Under the pieces are notes generated by a model. That model made no database searches. It had not been told where the DNA came from and saw only the letters and a list, made by a program, of their open reading frames with translations. Source: Desulfobacterales bacterium (GTDB lineage Bacteria > Desulfobacterota > Desulfobacteria > Desulfobacterales > JANQIE01). Taken from it: a stretch of DNA of 36,409 nucleotides. The DNA lies in contig JANQIE010000181.1 of the NCBI GenBank assembly GCA_028282295.1, forward strand, positions 1-36,409, written 5' to 3'. Every line of letters starts with the position of its first letter. Within the stretch, counting starts at the first letter, position 1. A program made the position numbers and the translations under genes. This document shows positions 7,623-15,488 of the stretch, one piece after another.

Positions 7623-8239
7623 GGTTCCCGGCCTGTTTCAGATTCAATGGCGCGCAGGCGCATCAGGTCGGCCGGTGTGTCCACATCAAGATGGATGCCC
7701 GGATCGTCAACCGCGACAAAGGTGGTGCGGTCCCGGTACGCGTTAAACAGGGCGCGCGGACCGGTGTCGCCGGTCAGGCCGTGCAGGCGTTCGAACAACG
7801 AGGCGTCCACGATGACCGGGTTGCCCCGTTGCCCTTTATGGGTCGCAATGGTCAATAGCGGGCGATTGCGCTGGTAGGCGCGCATCAGTGCGGTCACTGT
7901 TGCCGTTCGCACCAGGGGTTGGTCAACTAGTAAAAACAGGGCTGCGCGGCAATCCCCCGGCAGGGCCGCGATGCCGGTTTGCACCGATCGGCTTTGCCCT
8001 GAAGCGTATTGCGGGTTGACGGCGACATGGGCCGGCCGCAAGTCGATGGTTCGTTGGATCGTGTCGCCTGCATGCCCCAACACCACCACGAGCGGGGTTA
8101 GCGCGCAGGTCCGGGCCAGGTCGAGCGTATGTTCCAGCAGCCGCCTGCCCTTGAACCGGATGAGCGGTTTGGGCTGCCCCATGCGTGTGCCGCGGCCCGC
8201 GGCAAGGATGATAGCGGCGATTTGTGAGGGTGTGTTCAA
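7619..8239 (-). CDS. mocA: Molybdenum cofactor cytidylyltransferase (MocA/YgfJ type)
   Basis: 206 residues, the usual length for MocA. The nucleotidyltransferase signature ILAAGRGTRMGQPKPL is at residues ~11-26, with LVDQPLV in the middle (metal-binding aspartate) and a GQRGNPVIV / GDTGPRAL segment further on, as in MobA/MocA enzymes. It would join CMP to molybdopterin to make the dinucleotide cofactor used by xanthine-dehydrogenase-family enzymes. The start is a TTG at 8239 preceded by AAGGG six bases upstream; no ATG fits as well. It is the first gene of the minus-strand group (mocA-yqeC), divergent from the threonine-synthase-like gene, so both promoters should lie in the ~140-bp gap between them. 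Confidence 0.92.
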   Translation of the reverse strand: MNTPSQIAAIILAAGRGTRMGQPKPLIRFKGRRLLEHTLDLARTCALTPLVVVLGHAGDTIQRTIDLRPAHVAVNPQYASGQSRSVQTGIAALPGDCRAALFLLVDQPLVRTATVTALMRAYQRNRPLLTIATHKGQRGNPVIVDASLFERLHGLTGDTGPRALFNAYRDRTTFVAVDDPGIHLDVDTPADLMRLRAIESETGREP

Positions 8240-8289
8240 AATGGATCCCTTATTTGGAATATCATCAGCTAATCCATAGCATAGAAACT

Positions 8290-8308
8290 TTATTTTGAAT
8301 CAAAATAA
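8290..8308. promoter_or_regulatory. Perfect 19-bp palindrome, candidate operator
   Basis: TTATTTTGAATCAAAATAA has two perfect 9-bp arms around one central base. It lies in the divergent gap between mocA (-) and the threonine-synthase-like gene (+) and ends one base before a TTGACA box, a typical place for an operator. I found no second copy in the window by eye. Which regulator binds is unknown; the HTH fused to EtfA is the only DNA-binding domain I recognise in the island. Confidence 0.6.
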
Positions 8309-8337
8309 TTGACAGCTTGCCGTTCGTCCCCTATTCG
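8309..8337 (+). promoter_or_regulatory. Candidate sigma-70 promoter for the catabolic operon
   Basis: TTGACA at 8309-8314, a 17-bp spacer, then TATTCG at 8332-8337 (3 of 6 to the -10 consensus). Transcription would start roughly 35 bases ahead of the ATG at 8380. The -35 box is perfect and directly abuts the palindrome at 8290-8308. The weak -10 would suit an activated or regulated promoter. Confidence 0.5.
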
Positions 8338-8379
8338 TTTTAATGGGGTTGCATGTCCTCAACAAAAGGAATTTTCACC

Positions 8380-9627
8380 ATGGAGCATGTTTTAGGTCTT
8401 GGATGCATGATCTGCGGCCGGCAGTACCGGCCTGATGAAGTGGCGTATGTCTGCCCGCATCACGGTGACGAGGGCATTTTGGATGTGCAGTACGATTATG
8501 ACCGGATCGCCAGAACCATCGATCGCGCCGGCCTTGCGGCTGAGCGCGATTTTAGTATGTGGCGCTACCGTCCCTTGCTGCCGGTGGCCGCCGATGCCGC
8601 CGTACCGCCCCTGGCGGTCGGGTGGACGCCGCTGTATCCGGCCGGCCGCCTGGGGCGGGAACTCGGGTTGCAGCGGCTGTGGGTCAAGGATGACGGCCGC
8701 CAGCCCACGGCTTCGCTCAAAGACCGGGCCAGCGCCCTGGCCGTGGTCAAGGCCAGGGAACAAAATGCCCCGGTGATCACCACCGCCAGCACCGGCAACG
8801 CCGCCGCCGCCTTGAGCGGGCTCTGCGCCGCCGTGTCCCAACCCAACGTCATCTTTGTCCCGGCCAATGCGCCGGAAGCGAAAATCACCCAACTGCTGGT
8901 TTTCGGCTCGCGGGTGCTGCTGGTGGACGGCACCTACGACGATGCCTTCGAACTGTGCCTGAAAGCCGCCCGGACCCACGGCTGGTACAACCGCAACACC
9001 GGCTACAATCCCTACATGACCGAAGGCAAGAAGACTGTCGTCTTTGAAATTTGCGAGCAGCTCGGCTGGCAGGCGCCGGACCGGATTTTCGTCAGCGTGG
9101 GCGACGGCTGCATCATCGGCGGGCTGCACAAGGGCTTGAAAGATCTGATGGCGCTGGGCTGGATCGATACAATGCCGAAACTGATGGGGGTGCAGGCGGC
9201 CGGCAGCAGTTACCTGTATCAGGCCTGGCAGGACAATGAGGATGTTTTGACCAAACCGCCGGTGACGGCCGTCACCGTGGCCGACAGCATCAGCGCCGGT
9301 TTGCCGCGGGACCGCATCAAGGCCATGGCGGCCGTCAAGGAGACCGGCGGTGCGTTTGTCCGTGTCACCGACGAGCAGATTCTGGCGGCGATCCCGGCCC
9401 TGGCCCGCGCAACCGGCGTCTTCGCGGAACCGGCCGGGGCCGCGGCCTATGCGGGTCTGGTAAAAGCCGTAGCCCAGGGGCAGATCGACGGCGCCGAAGC
9501 GGTGGTGGTGCTCAATACCGGCAGCGGCTTGAAGGATGTGTCCGGCGCCATGAAGGCGATGGCGCAGGATGGGACGCAGGGCGAAAAAATCGCCCCGGAG
9601 CCGGGGTTGTTGAAACTTGAAACTTGA
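8380..9627 (+). CDS. Threonine-synthase-like PLP-dependent enzyme
   Basis: 415 residues from the ATG at 8380, chosen because AAGGA lies nine bases upstream; an ATG at 8353 is also open but has no ribosome-binding site. The N-terminus has a small Cys-rich ribbon (GLGCMICGRQY ... VCPHHG) as in many archaeal/bacterial threonine synthases. The fold-type-II PLP lysine is in TASLKDR (about K114), followed by ITTASTGNAAAAL and the phosphate-binding loop VSVGDGCIIGG. True threonine synthase would use phosphohomoserine. Placed among purine-degradation genes and beside a second PLP enzyme, it may instead act on a 2,3-diaminopropionate-like or carbamoylated amino acid; that is inference. The last codons (LLKLET) and the TGA are formed by a GAAACTTGAAA repeat tract. 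Confidence 0.85.
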   Translation: MEHVLGLGCMICGRQYRPDEVAYVCPHHGDEGILDVQYDYDRIARTIDRAGLAAERDFSMWRYRPLLPVAADAAVPPLAVGWTPLYPAGRLGRELGLQRLWVKDDGRQPTASLKDRASALAVVKAREQNAPVITTASTGNAAAALSGLCAAVSQPNVIFVPANAPEAKITQLLVFGSRVLLVDGTYDDAFELCLKAARTHGWYNRNTGYNPYMTEGKKTVVFEICEQLGWQAPDRIFVSVGDGCIIGGLHKGLKDLMALGWIDTMPKLMGVQAAGSSYLYQAWQDNEDVLTKPPVTAVTVADSISAGLPRDRIKAMAAVKETGGAFVRVTDEQILAAIPALARATGVFAEPAGAAAYAGLVKAVAQGQIDGAEAVVVLNTGSGLKDVSGAMKAMAQDGTQGEKIAPEPGLLKLET

Positions 9628-9947
9628 AATTTAAAACTGGGAGTGAGGATTTTAACTGATTTTTATAGTGGGACAGCGTTTTCTTGCCGTCATTCCAGTG
9701 CAGGCGGGAATCCATGCCTAACGAATGCGACTTTCCTGGATTTCTGTCTGCGCGGGAATGACGACGTAGGTTTTGCGCTGTCGTGTTTAGGCGCCATTCC
9801 CGCCCCGTATACGGAGTACACTGCGGCGGAAATGACGGGGAAAACATCCCGGTTCCTGATTTATATAATCGGCAAAATACCTTCATCAAATTTCAAATTT
9901 CCAGTTTCAAATTTCCACTTTCAACCCCCAAACCACAGGAGCCCGAC
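9612..9947. repeat. Spacer bounded by inverted GAAACTTGAAA / TTTCAAATTTC tracts
   Basis: The left tract begins inside the stop region of the preceding gene (TTGAAACTTGAAACTTGAAA, then TTTAAAACTGGGA). The right tract (9884-9925) has TTTCAAATTTCCAGTTTCAA in the opposite sense. Between them are GGGAATGACGACG modules shared with 16946-16980 and 23596-23630 and hairpin-forming CATTCC-type repeats. No credible gene is present; the open frame from 9783 merges into the next CDS only because the spacer lacks stops in that frame. Confidence 0.7.
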
Positions 9948-11423
9948 GTGATCGATCTATCCATAAACCGCGACACCCTCTCCCGCGCGGTCCGGCGTGC
10001 CCGGGAGCGCAAGGTTGTCATCCCGACTTTTAAACAGATGCGCGCGCCGGCCTTGATTCCCGAACCGGTCGTAAAAAGATTGCAGCAGATTGGTCTGTGG
10101 GACCTGGACCCGCTGAATCTGTTTCGTATCAGTTGGTACAATGATGCCGTGCCCAAGGGGGGCGGGTTCAAAGATGTGAATACCATCGCATTTCCCAAGG
10201 CCCTCACCGGGGTCGATGCCCGCATCACGGCCATTGTCGGCAAATGGTTTCCCACCGGCGCGCACAAGGTGGGCGCCGCCTTCGGGTGCCTGGTGCCGCG
10301 TCTGGTGACCGGGCAGTTCGACCCCACCACGCAAAAGGCGGTCTGGCCGTCCACCGGCAATTACTGCCGTGGCGGGGCGTACGATTCAGCCCTTTTGGCC
10401 TGTGAGTCGATTGCGATCCTGCCTGAAGGCATGAGCCGGGAGCGGTTTGCCTGGCTTGACACCGTGGCCGGTGAAATCATCAGGACACCGGGGTCGGAAA
10501 GCAATGTCAAGGAGATCTTCGACAAGTGCTGGGAACTGCGCGAATCCGGCCAGGATCTGGTGATTTTCAACCAGTTTGACGAGTTCGGCAATTATCTGTG
10601 GCATCATGAGGTGACCGGGCCGGCCCTGCATGCGGTGCTGAAGCAAATGATGGGGCCGAAGGACCGCTTCCGGGGGGTGATTTCCGCCACCGGGTCGGCC
10701 GGCACCATTGCTGCGGGCGACTATCTCAAGCAGCAATTTCCCGGTAGTAAAATCGTTGCCGCCGAAGCATTGCAATGCCCGACCCTGCTTCACAACGGTT
10801 TTGGTGCGCACCGTATCGAGGGGATCGGCGACAAGCATGTTCCCTGGATCCATAACGTTAAAAACACCGACATGGTGGCGGCGATCGACGACGAAACCCC
10901 GGTTAGTCTCATCCGCTTGTTCAATGAACCGGCCGGCCGGGCTTTTCTGGCCGAACGCCAGGTGCCGGAAGACATTGTGAATTCGCTGGATCAGCTCGGC
11001 ATTTCCGGGGCCGGCAATCTGGCCGCCGCGATTAAATTTGCCAGATACTACGAACTGGGACCCAACGATATCGTCCTGACGATTTTAACCGATTCCATGG
11101 AGATGTACGGCAGTCGTCTGGAAGAATTGACCCGGGCACAAGGCGCGTTCAGCCGGACCGATGCCGCCGCGGTCTACGCCCGGCACCTGCAAGGGTTGGC
11201 CATCGACAACCTGTTGGAGTTGAGTTACTACGACCGCAAGCGGATCCACAATCTTAAATACTTCACCTGGGTGGAGCAGCAGGGTAAATCCCATGATGAA
11301 ATTCAGGCCCAGTGGTATGATGACGATTACTGGGCATCGATTCCGTCCAACGTGGAAGCCATCGATGCCCTGATCGAAGACTTTAACGCGCAGACCGGCG
11401 TTTTGGAAACGATTTCATCTTGA
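9948..11423 (+). CDS. Fold-type-II PLP-dependent enzyme (tryptophan-synthase-beta/cysteine-synthase superfamily)
   Basis: 491 residues from the GTG at 9948, which has ACAGGAG six bases upstream; the frame remains open to 9783 through repeat sequence. The PLP lysine lies in [11 protein letters not shown] (about K107), resembling the TrpB GAHK motif. [20 protein letters not shown] loop and a glycine-rich [16 protein letters not shown] segment follow. It sits just upstream of ygeY, the place where E. coli has ygeX (diaminopropionate ammonia-lyase), but it is ~90 residues longer than YgeX and its motifs differ. It may be a functional stand-in for YgeX or a partner of the threonine-synthase-like enzyme; its reaction cannot be read from the sequence. 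The stop is 11 bases before the ygeY start, so the two are one operon. Confidence 0.85.
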   Translation: MIDLSINRDTLSRAVRRARERKVVIPTFKQMRAPALIPEPVVKRLQQIGLWDLDPLNLFRISWYNDAVPKGGGFKDVNTIAFPKALTGVDARITAIVGKWFPTGAHKVGAAFGCLVPRLVTGQFDPTTQKAVWPSTGNYCRGGAYDSALLACESIAILPEGMSRERFAWLDTVAGEIIRTPGSESNVKEIFDKCWELRESGQDLVIFNQFDEFGNYLWHHEVTGPALHAVLKQMMGPKDRFRGVISATGSAGTIAAGDYLKQQFPGSKIVAAEALQCPTLLHNGFGAHRIEGIGDKHVPWIHNVKNTDMVAAIDDETPVSLIRLFNEPAGRAFLAERQVPEDIVNSLDQLGISGAGNLAAAIKFARYYELGPNDIVLTILTDSMEMYGSRLEELTRAQGAFSRTDAAAVYARHLQGLAIDNLLELSYYDRKRIHNLKYFTWVEQQGKSHDEIQAQWYDDDYWASIPSNVEAIDALIEDFNAQTGVLETISS

Positions 11424-11434
11424 GGAGAATTTTT

Positions 11435-12649
11435 ATGGACATCGATTTCAACACCGTGCTGGCCCAAGCGGAGAAATATAAACCCGACATGTCGCGGTTT
11501 TTGCGCGATATGATCGCCCTGCCGAGTGAAAGTAAAAACGAAGACGCGGTCATCCGGCGGATTCGCGCGGAGATGGCAAAAGTCGGGTTCGATCGGGTTG
11601 AGATCGATCCCATGGGCAATATCCTGGGGTATCTGGGGCAGGGCGGGCATCTTGTCGCCATGGATGCCCATATCGACACCGTCGGCGTCGGTGATCCCAA
11701 TTTGTGGGATTTCGACCCTTACCTGGGGTACGAAGACGACGAGATCATCGTGGGCCGGGGCGCCAGCGACCAGAAAGGCGGCATGGCCGCCATGGTGTAC
11801 GGCGCCAAAATCATCAAGGATCTGGATCTGGCCGGCGACTACACCCTGCTGGTTACCGGCACGGTGCAGGAAGAAGACTGCGACGGGCTCTGCTGGCAGT
11901 ACCTGATCAACGAAGGTAAGATCCGGCCGGAATTTGTGGTTTCCACCGAGCCGACCGCCTGCCGGATTTACCGGGGACAGCGGGGGCGCATGGAGATCAA
12001 GGTGGTCACGCGGGGCGTGAGTTGTCACGGCTCGGCGCCCGAACGCGGAGAGAATGCCATTTTCAAAATGGCGCCGATTCTGACTGAACTTGAACAACTG
12101 CATGGCCGTCTTAAGGACGATGCCTTTCTGGGCAAGGGGTCCTTGACGGTTTCGGAGATTTTTTTCAGTTCGCCGTCACGTTGCGCCGTGGCCGACGGCT
12201 GTTCGATTTCCGTGGACCGCCGGCTCACCGCCGGGGAGACCCGGGAATCGGCCCTGGCGCAGATCCGGGCCTTGCCGGCGGTGCAAAAAGCGGATGCCCA
12301 GGTGTCGATGTACACCTACGAGGAGCCGGCCTACACCGGCCTGATCTACCCCACCGAATCGTACTTCCCGTCCTGGACTCTGGAGGAATCCCATCCGGTT
12401 TGCACTGCCTTGAAAACGGCGTATAAAAATCTATTTGGCGCCCCGCCGGTGGTGGACAAGTGGACCTTTTCCACCAACGGCGTGTCGATCATGGGATTGC
12501 ACGGCATCCCCTGCATCGGCTTTGGTCCGGGCCACGAAGACCAGGCCCACGCGCCCAACGAGCGGACCTGGAAACGCGAACTGGTCCGCGCGGCGGCAAT
12601 GTATGCGGTGATACCGGGGGTGTATGTGAATTTGGGATTTGAAACTTGA
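11435..12649 (+). CDS. ygeY: YgeY-type M20 family metallohydrolase
   Basis: 404 residues from the ATG at 11435, with GAGGAGA seven bases upstream overlapping the previous stop. All M20 dinuclear-metal motifs are present: MDAHIDTVG (H79, D81), [10 protein letters not shown] (D112), VQEEDCDG (E146/E147), STEP, and the C-terminal [14 protein letters not shown]. The YgeY family occurs with selenium-dependent molybdenum hydroxylase genes and is thought to hydrolyse an amide or carbamoyl-amino-acid intermediate during purine breakdown. It is cytoplasmic, with no signal peptide. The C-terminal GFET and stop are written by a GATTTGAAACTTGAAACTCC repeat tract, so the native end of the protein may have been altered. 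Confidence 0.93.
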   Translation: MDIDFNTVLAQAEKYKPDMSRFLRDMIALPSESKNEDAVIRRIRAEMAKVGFDRVEIDPMGNILGYLGQGGHLVAMDAHIDTVGVGDPNLWDFDPYLGYEDDEIIVGRGASDQKGGMAAMVYGAKIIKDLDLAGDYTLLVTGTVQEEDCDGLCWQYLINEGKIRPEFVVSTEPTACRIYRGQRGRMEIKVVTRGVSCHGSAPERGENAIFKMAPILTELEQLHGRLKDDAFLGKGSLTVSEIFFSSPSRCAVADGCSISVDRRLTAGETRESALAQIRALPAVQKADAQVSMYTYEEPAYTGLIYPTESYFPSWTLEESHPVCTALKTAYKNLFGAPPVVDKWTFSTNGVSIMGLHGIPCIGFGPGHEDQAHAPNERTWKRELVRAAAMYAVIPGVYVNLGFET

Positions 12650-12696
12650 AACTCCATGTCATTGATTTAGGTATTTGGATACCATTTCAGCGAAGT

Positions 12697-12736
12697 AAAA
12701 AAGATGTAACTCAGGGCTTTGGACAAAAAGCATTAC
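12697..12736 (+). repeat. 40-bp dispersed repeat, copy 2
   Basis: 37 of 40 identical to 3292-3331, same strand, with the shared GGACAAAAAGCATTAC core. Confidence 0.75.
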
Positions 12737-12759
12737 GGAGCGCGAGGCTAAAGAAATCT

Positions 12760-12841
12760 GTAAAACGCACTTGCGTTGCGGCGAGCCGTCGGGACTGGCA
12801 ATTTGCGCATTTGGTGGCATTTCCTGGATTCCCGCCTGCGC
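12760..12841 (-). repeat. Inverted copy of the ~80-bp spacer module
   Basis: Read on the minus strand it runs GGGAATCCAGGAAATG, then AATGCGCAAATTGCC, CCGCAACG and GCGTTTTAC, matching the order of the same blocks at 17010-17083 and 23652-23726 on the plus strand. The ends coincide with hairpin and stop-proximal tracts. Confidence 0.65.
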
Positions 12842-12929
12842 GGGAATCCAGGAGATATCGCAAATCGGTAGAATACCTTTCCGAGTTTCAAATTTCAAAT
12901 TTCCAGTTTCTATTTCCCGGGGATAAATC

Positions 12930-15488
12930 GTGATTCAATTTCACTTGAACAACGAATCCAAATCTTACGCCGGTGATCCGTCGGTTTCCTTGCTGACCTA
13001 TCTGCGCGAAATCGAAGATATTCTATCGCCGAAAAACGGCTGCTCGGGGCAGGGGGTCTGCGGGGCGTGTCTGGTGGAAGTCAATGGCAGGGCCACGCTG
13101 GCGTGTCGCAAGACGATGCAGACGCTCGACCAGGCCCAGGTGGTCACCATCGAAGGGTTTCCCGAAGCATTGCGGCAGACACTTGGCCGGGCCTTTGTTG
13201 CCGAAGGGGCGGTGCAGTGCGGTTTTTGTACGCCCGGTTTTTTGACCCGGACCAAAATTTTACTCCAAGACAATCCGGCTCCGACCCGGCCGGACATCAT
13301 CCGCGCCCTGCGGCTTCATCTTTGCCGCTGCACCGGCTACATCAAGATTGTCGATGCGGTTGAAAAAGCGGCAAGGGGGCTGCGCCAAAAACAGCCCGTT
13401 GCACCGGGCGACAGCGGCGGGGTCGGCAAACGGCAACCCAAATACCGGGCCTACGCAAAAGCCATCGGCCAAAGTCCCTTTGTAGACGATCTGCGGTTGC
13501 CGGACATGCTTCATGGCGCTTTGAAATTCAGCGATCATCCCCGCGCGCGGATTTTAAAAATCGATTGTTCGGCAGCGGAACAAGTGGACGGCGTCATCCG
13601 TGTTTTCACGGCCGCCGATGTTCCGGGCGAACGTCACACCGGGGTGATTATAAACGACTGGCCCCTGATGATCGCCGCGGGTGAGGTGACCCGCTATATC
13701 GGCGATGTGCTGGCCGGTGTGGTGGCCGGCAGCGAGGCCGCGGCCCGTGAAGCGGTCGGTCTGATCCGGATCGACTACGATGTTCTGGCGCCGCTTACCG
13801 ATATGACGGCGGCCGAAAAGAGTCCGGTCAAGGTTCATGCAGACGGCAACCTGCTCAAGGACTGCCGCATCCGGCGGGGCGACCCCATCGAAACGGTGCT
13901 GGCGGCCTCGGCGCACGTGGTGCGGGGCACTTATAAAACCCAGCGGATCGAGCACGCTTTTCTGGAGACCGAAGCGACGGTGGCCGCGCCTTGGGGCAAA
14001 GATGGGCTCAAGCTGTACGTCCAGAGTCAGGGGATCTACTCGGATCGCACGCTGGTTGCCCGTTTGCTGGGGCTGGCCGAAGACAAGGTCGCGGTGACGC
14101 TGGTTCCCAGCGGCGGCGGCTTTGGCGGCAAGGAGGATCTTACTACTCAGGGGCATGCCGCCCTGTTCTGTTATCATTTAAAAAAGCCGGTGAAGGTCCG
14201 GCTGAACCGGACCGAATCGTTGCGGATGCATCCCAAGCGCCATCCCATGCTCATGACATACGCCCTGGGCTGCGATGCCGGCGGCCGGCTTACCGGACTC
14301 AGGGCCCGCATCATCGGTGACACCGGGGCCTATGCCTCGCTGGGGGCCGAGGTGCTGGAGCGGTCCGCGGGGCATGCCAGCGGCGCCTATCATGTGCCCC
14401 ATGTGGATATCCGCGCCAAAGCGGTTTACACCAACAATCTGCCTTGCGGCGCCATGCGCGGCTTCGGCGTCAATCAAGTTACCTTTGCCATGGAAAGTGC
14501 GGTGGACGAGTTATGCGCACGGGGCGGTTTTGACCGCTGGCGGTTCCGGTATGACAATGCCCTTGCGACCGGCCGGATGACCGCCACCGGTCAGGTGCTG
14601 GGCCAGGGCATCGGTTTGAAAGCGACTCTGCGCGCAGTCAAAGATGCCTTTGACCGGGCGCGCTTTGCCGGTCTGGCCTGCGGCATTAAAAACTGCGGCA
14701 TCGGCAATGGCGTGCCCGAAGTCAGCGAGGTCAAACTTGAAGTCGCGGCGGCGGACCGACTGATCCTGCATCACGGCTGGACCGAGATGGGGCAGGGGCT
14801 CGACACCGTGGCCCAGCAGATTTTGAGCGAGGCCACCGGGATCGATCCGGCCATGGTCGAGGTCAGTGTTTGCACGGTGTCCGGGGCGTCGGGGGGTGTC
14901 ACCACCGCCAGCCGGGGGACGGTTCTGTTGGGCAACGCCGTCATCGCGGCCGCCCGTAAACTGGCGTCTGATCTGACGCAACACAATCTGGCCGACCTGG
15001 TGGGTCGAACCTATGCGGGCCGTTTTGTGTGCGACTGGACCACCACCGTCGAAGCCGACGGTCCGGTCCAAACTCATTTTGCCTATGGGTACGCCACCCA
15101 GTTGGTGATCCTGGATGACAACGGCCGCATTCAAACCATCCATGCCGCCCACGATGCCGGCCGGATCATCAACCCGTCGCTGTTTGAAGGGCAGATCCAG
15201 GGAGGAGTCCTGATGGGGCTCGGCTATGCCTTGAGTGAGAACCTGCCCCTGGCCGACGGACAATTGACGTTTACCCGTTTCAATAAGCTCGGCCTGCTTC
15301 GAATCACGCAGGTGCCCGACATTGTGGTCACGGGGGTTGAAGTCGCCGATCCGGTGGGACCTTACGGCGCCAAGGGGGTTGGTGAAATCAGCACCGTACC
15401 GACGGCCGCGGCGGTGGCCAATGCGTTTTACAGCTTTGACGGCGTGCGCCGTTTCGAACTTCCTTTAAAAAAGGTGAATGCGCCATGA
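12930..15488 (+). CDS. xdhD: Selenium-dependent xanthine dehydrogenase-type hydroxylase, fused [2Fe-2S] and molybdenum domains
   Basis: 852 residues from a GTG at 12930 (CGGGGAT upstream). Residues 1-~155 are a two-cluster [2Fe-2S] module: NGCSGQGVCGACLV with C38, C44, C47 and C59, then CGFCTPGFL and LCRCTGY. Residues ~165-852 are the molybdenum-binding region: VPSGGGFGGKED, PCGAMRGFGVNQ, GWTEMGQGLDTV and, near the C-terminus, AKGVGEIST with the catalytic glutamate. Length and layout match the selenium-dependent xanthine dehydrogenase family and the FeS-Mo part of E. coli XdhD; there is no FAD domain. It should hydroxylate a purine such as xanthine or hypoxanthine, passing electrons to a separate flavin partner. 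The first cluster has five residues rather than four between its first two cysteines. It overlaps ssnA by four bases (ATGA). Confidence 0.92.
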   Translation: MIQFHLNNESKSYAGDPSVSLLTYLREIEDILSPKNGCSGQGVCGACLVEVNGRATLACRKTMQTLDQAQVVTIEGFPEALRQTLGRAFVAEGAVQCGFCTPGFLTRTKILLQDNPAPTRPDIIRALRLHLCRCTGYIKIVDAVEKAARGLRQKQPVAPGDSGGVGKRQPKYRAYAKAIGQSPFVDDLRLPDMLHGALKFSDHPRARILKIDCSAAEQVDGVIRVFTAADVPGERHTGVIINDWPLMIAAGEVTRYIGDVLAGVVAGSEAAAREAVGLIRIDYDVLAPLTDMTAAEKSPVKVHADGNLLKDCRIRRGDPIETVLAASAHVVRGTYKTQRIEHAFLETEATVAAPWGKDGLKLYVQSQGIYSDRTLVARLLGLAEDKVAVTLVPSGGGFGGKEDLTTQGHAALFCYHLKKPVKVRLNRTESLRMHPKRHPMLMTYALGCDAGGRLTGLRARIIGDTGAYASLGAEVLERSAGHASGAYHVPHVDIRAKAVYTNNLPCGAMRGFGVNQVTFAMESAVDELCARGGFDRWRFRYDNALATGRMTATGQVLGQGIGLKATLRAVKDAFDRARFAGLACGIKNCGIGNGVPEVSEVKLEVAAADRLILHHGWTEMGQGLDTVAQQILSEATGIDPAMVEVSVCTVSGASGGVTTASRGTVLLGNAVIAAARKLASDLTQHNLADLVGRTYAGRFVCDWTTTVEADGPVQTHFAYGYATQLVILDDNGRIQTIHAAHDAGRIINPSLFEGQIQGGVLMGLGYALSENLPLADGQLTFTRFNKLGLLRITQVPDIVVTGVEVADPVGPYGAKGVGEISTVPTAAAVANAFYSFDGVRRFELPLKKVNAP

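Larger units (their letters stand above)
12650..12929. other. Repeat-mosaic spacer upstream of the FeS/Mo hydroxylase
   Basis: Holds a 40-bp dispersed repeat (12697-12736, copy of 3292-3331) and an inverted copy of the ~80-bp module (12760-12841) seen forward at 17010-17083 and 23652-23726. It also has a GGATTCCCGCCTGCGCGGGAATCC hairpin and a closing TTTCAAATTTCCAGTTTC tract. No gene seen. Confidence 0.7.

Noticed and set aside
9628-9947. CRISPR-like look of repeated spacer sequence
   Set aside because: The repeats are irregular, inverted and not evenly spaced; there are no unique equal-length spacers and no cas genes.
12930-15488. Possible selenocysteine (in-frame TGA) in the Se-dependent hydroxylase
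   Set aside because: No internal TGA interrupts the frame. In this family selenium is thought to be a labile cofactor ligand, not selenocysteine.
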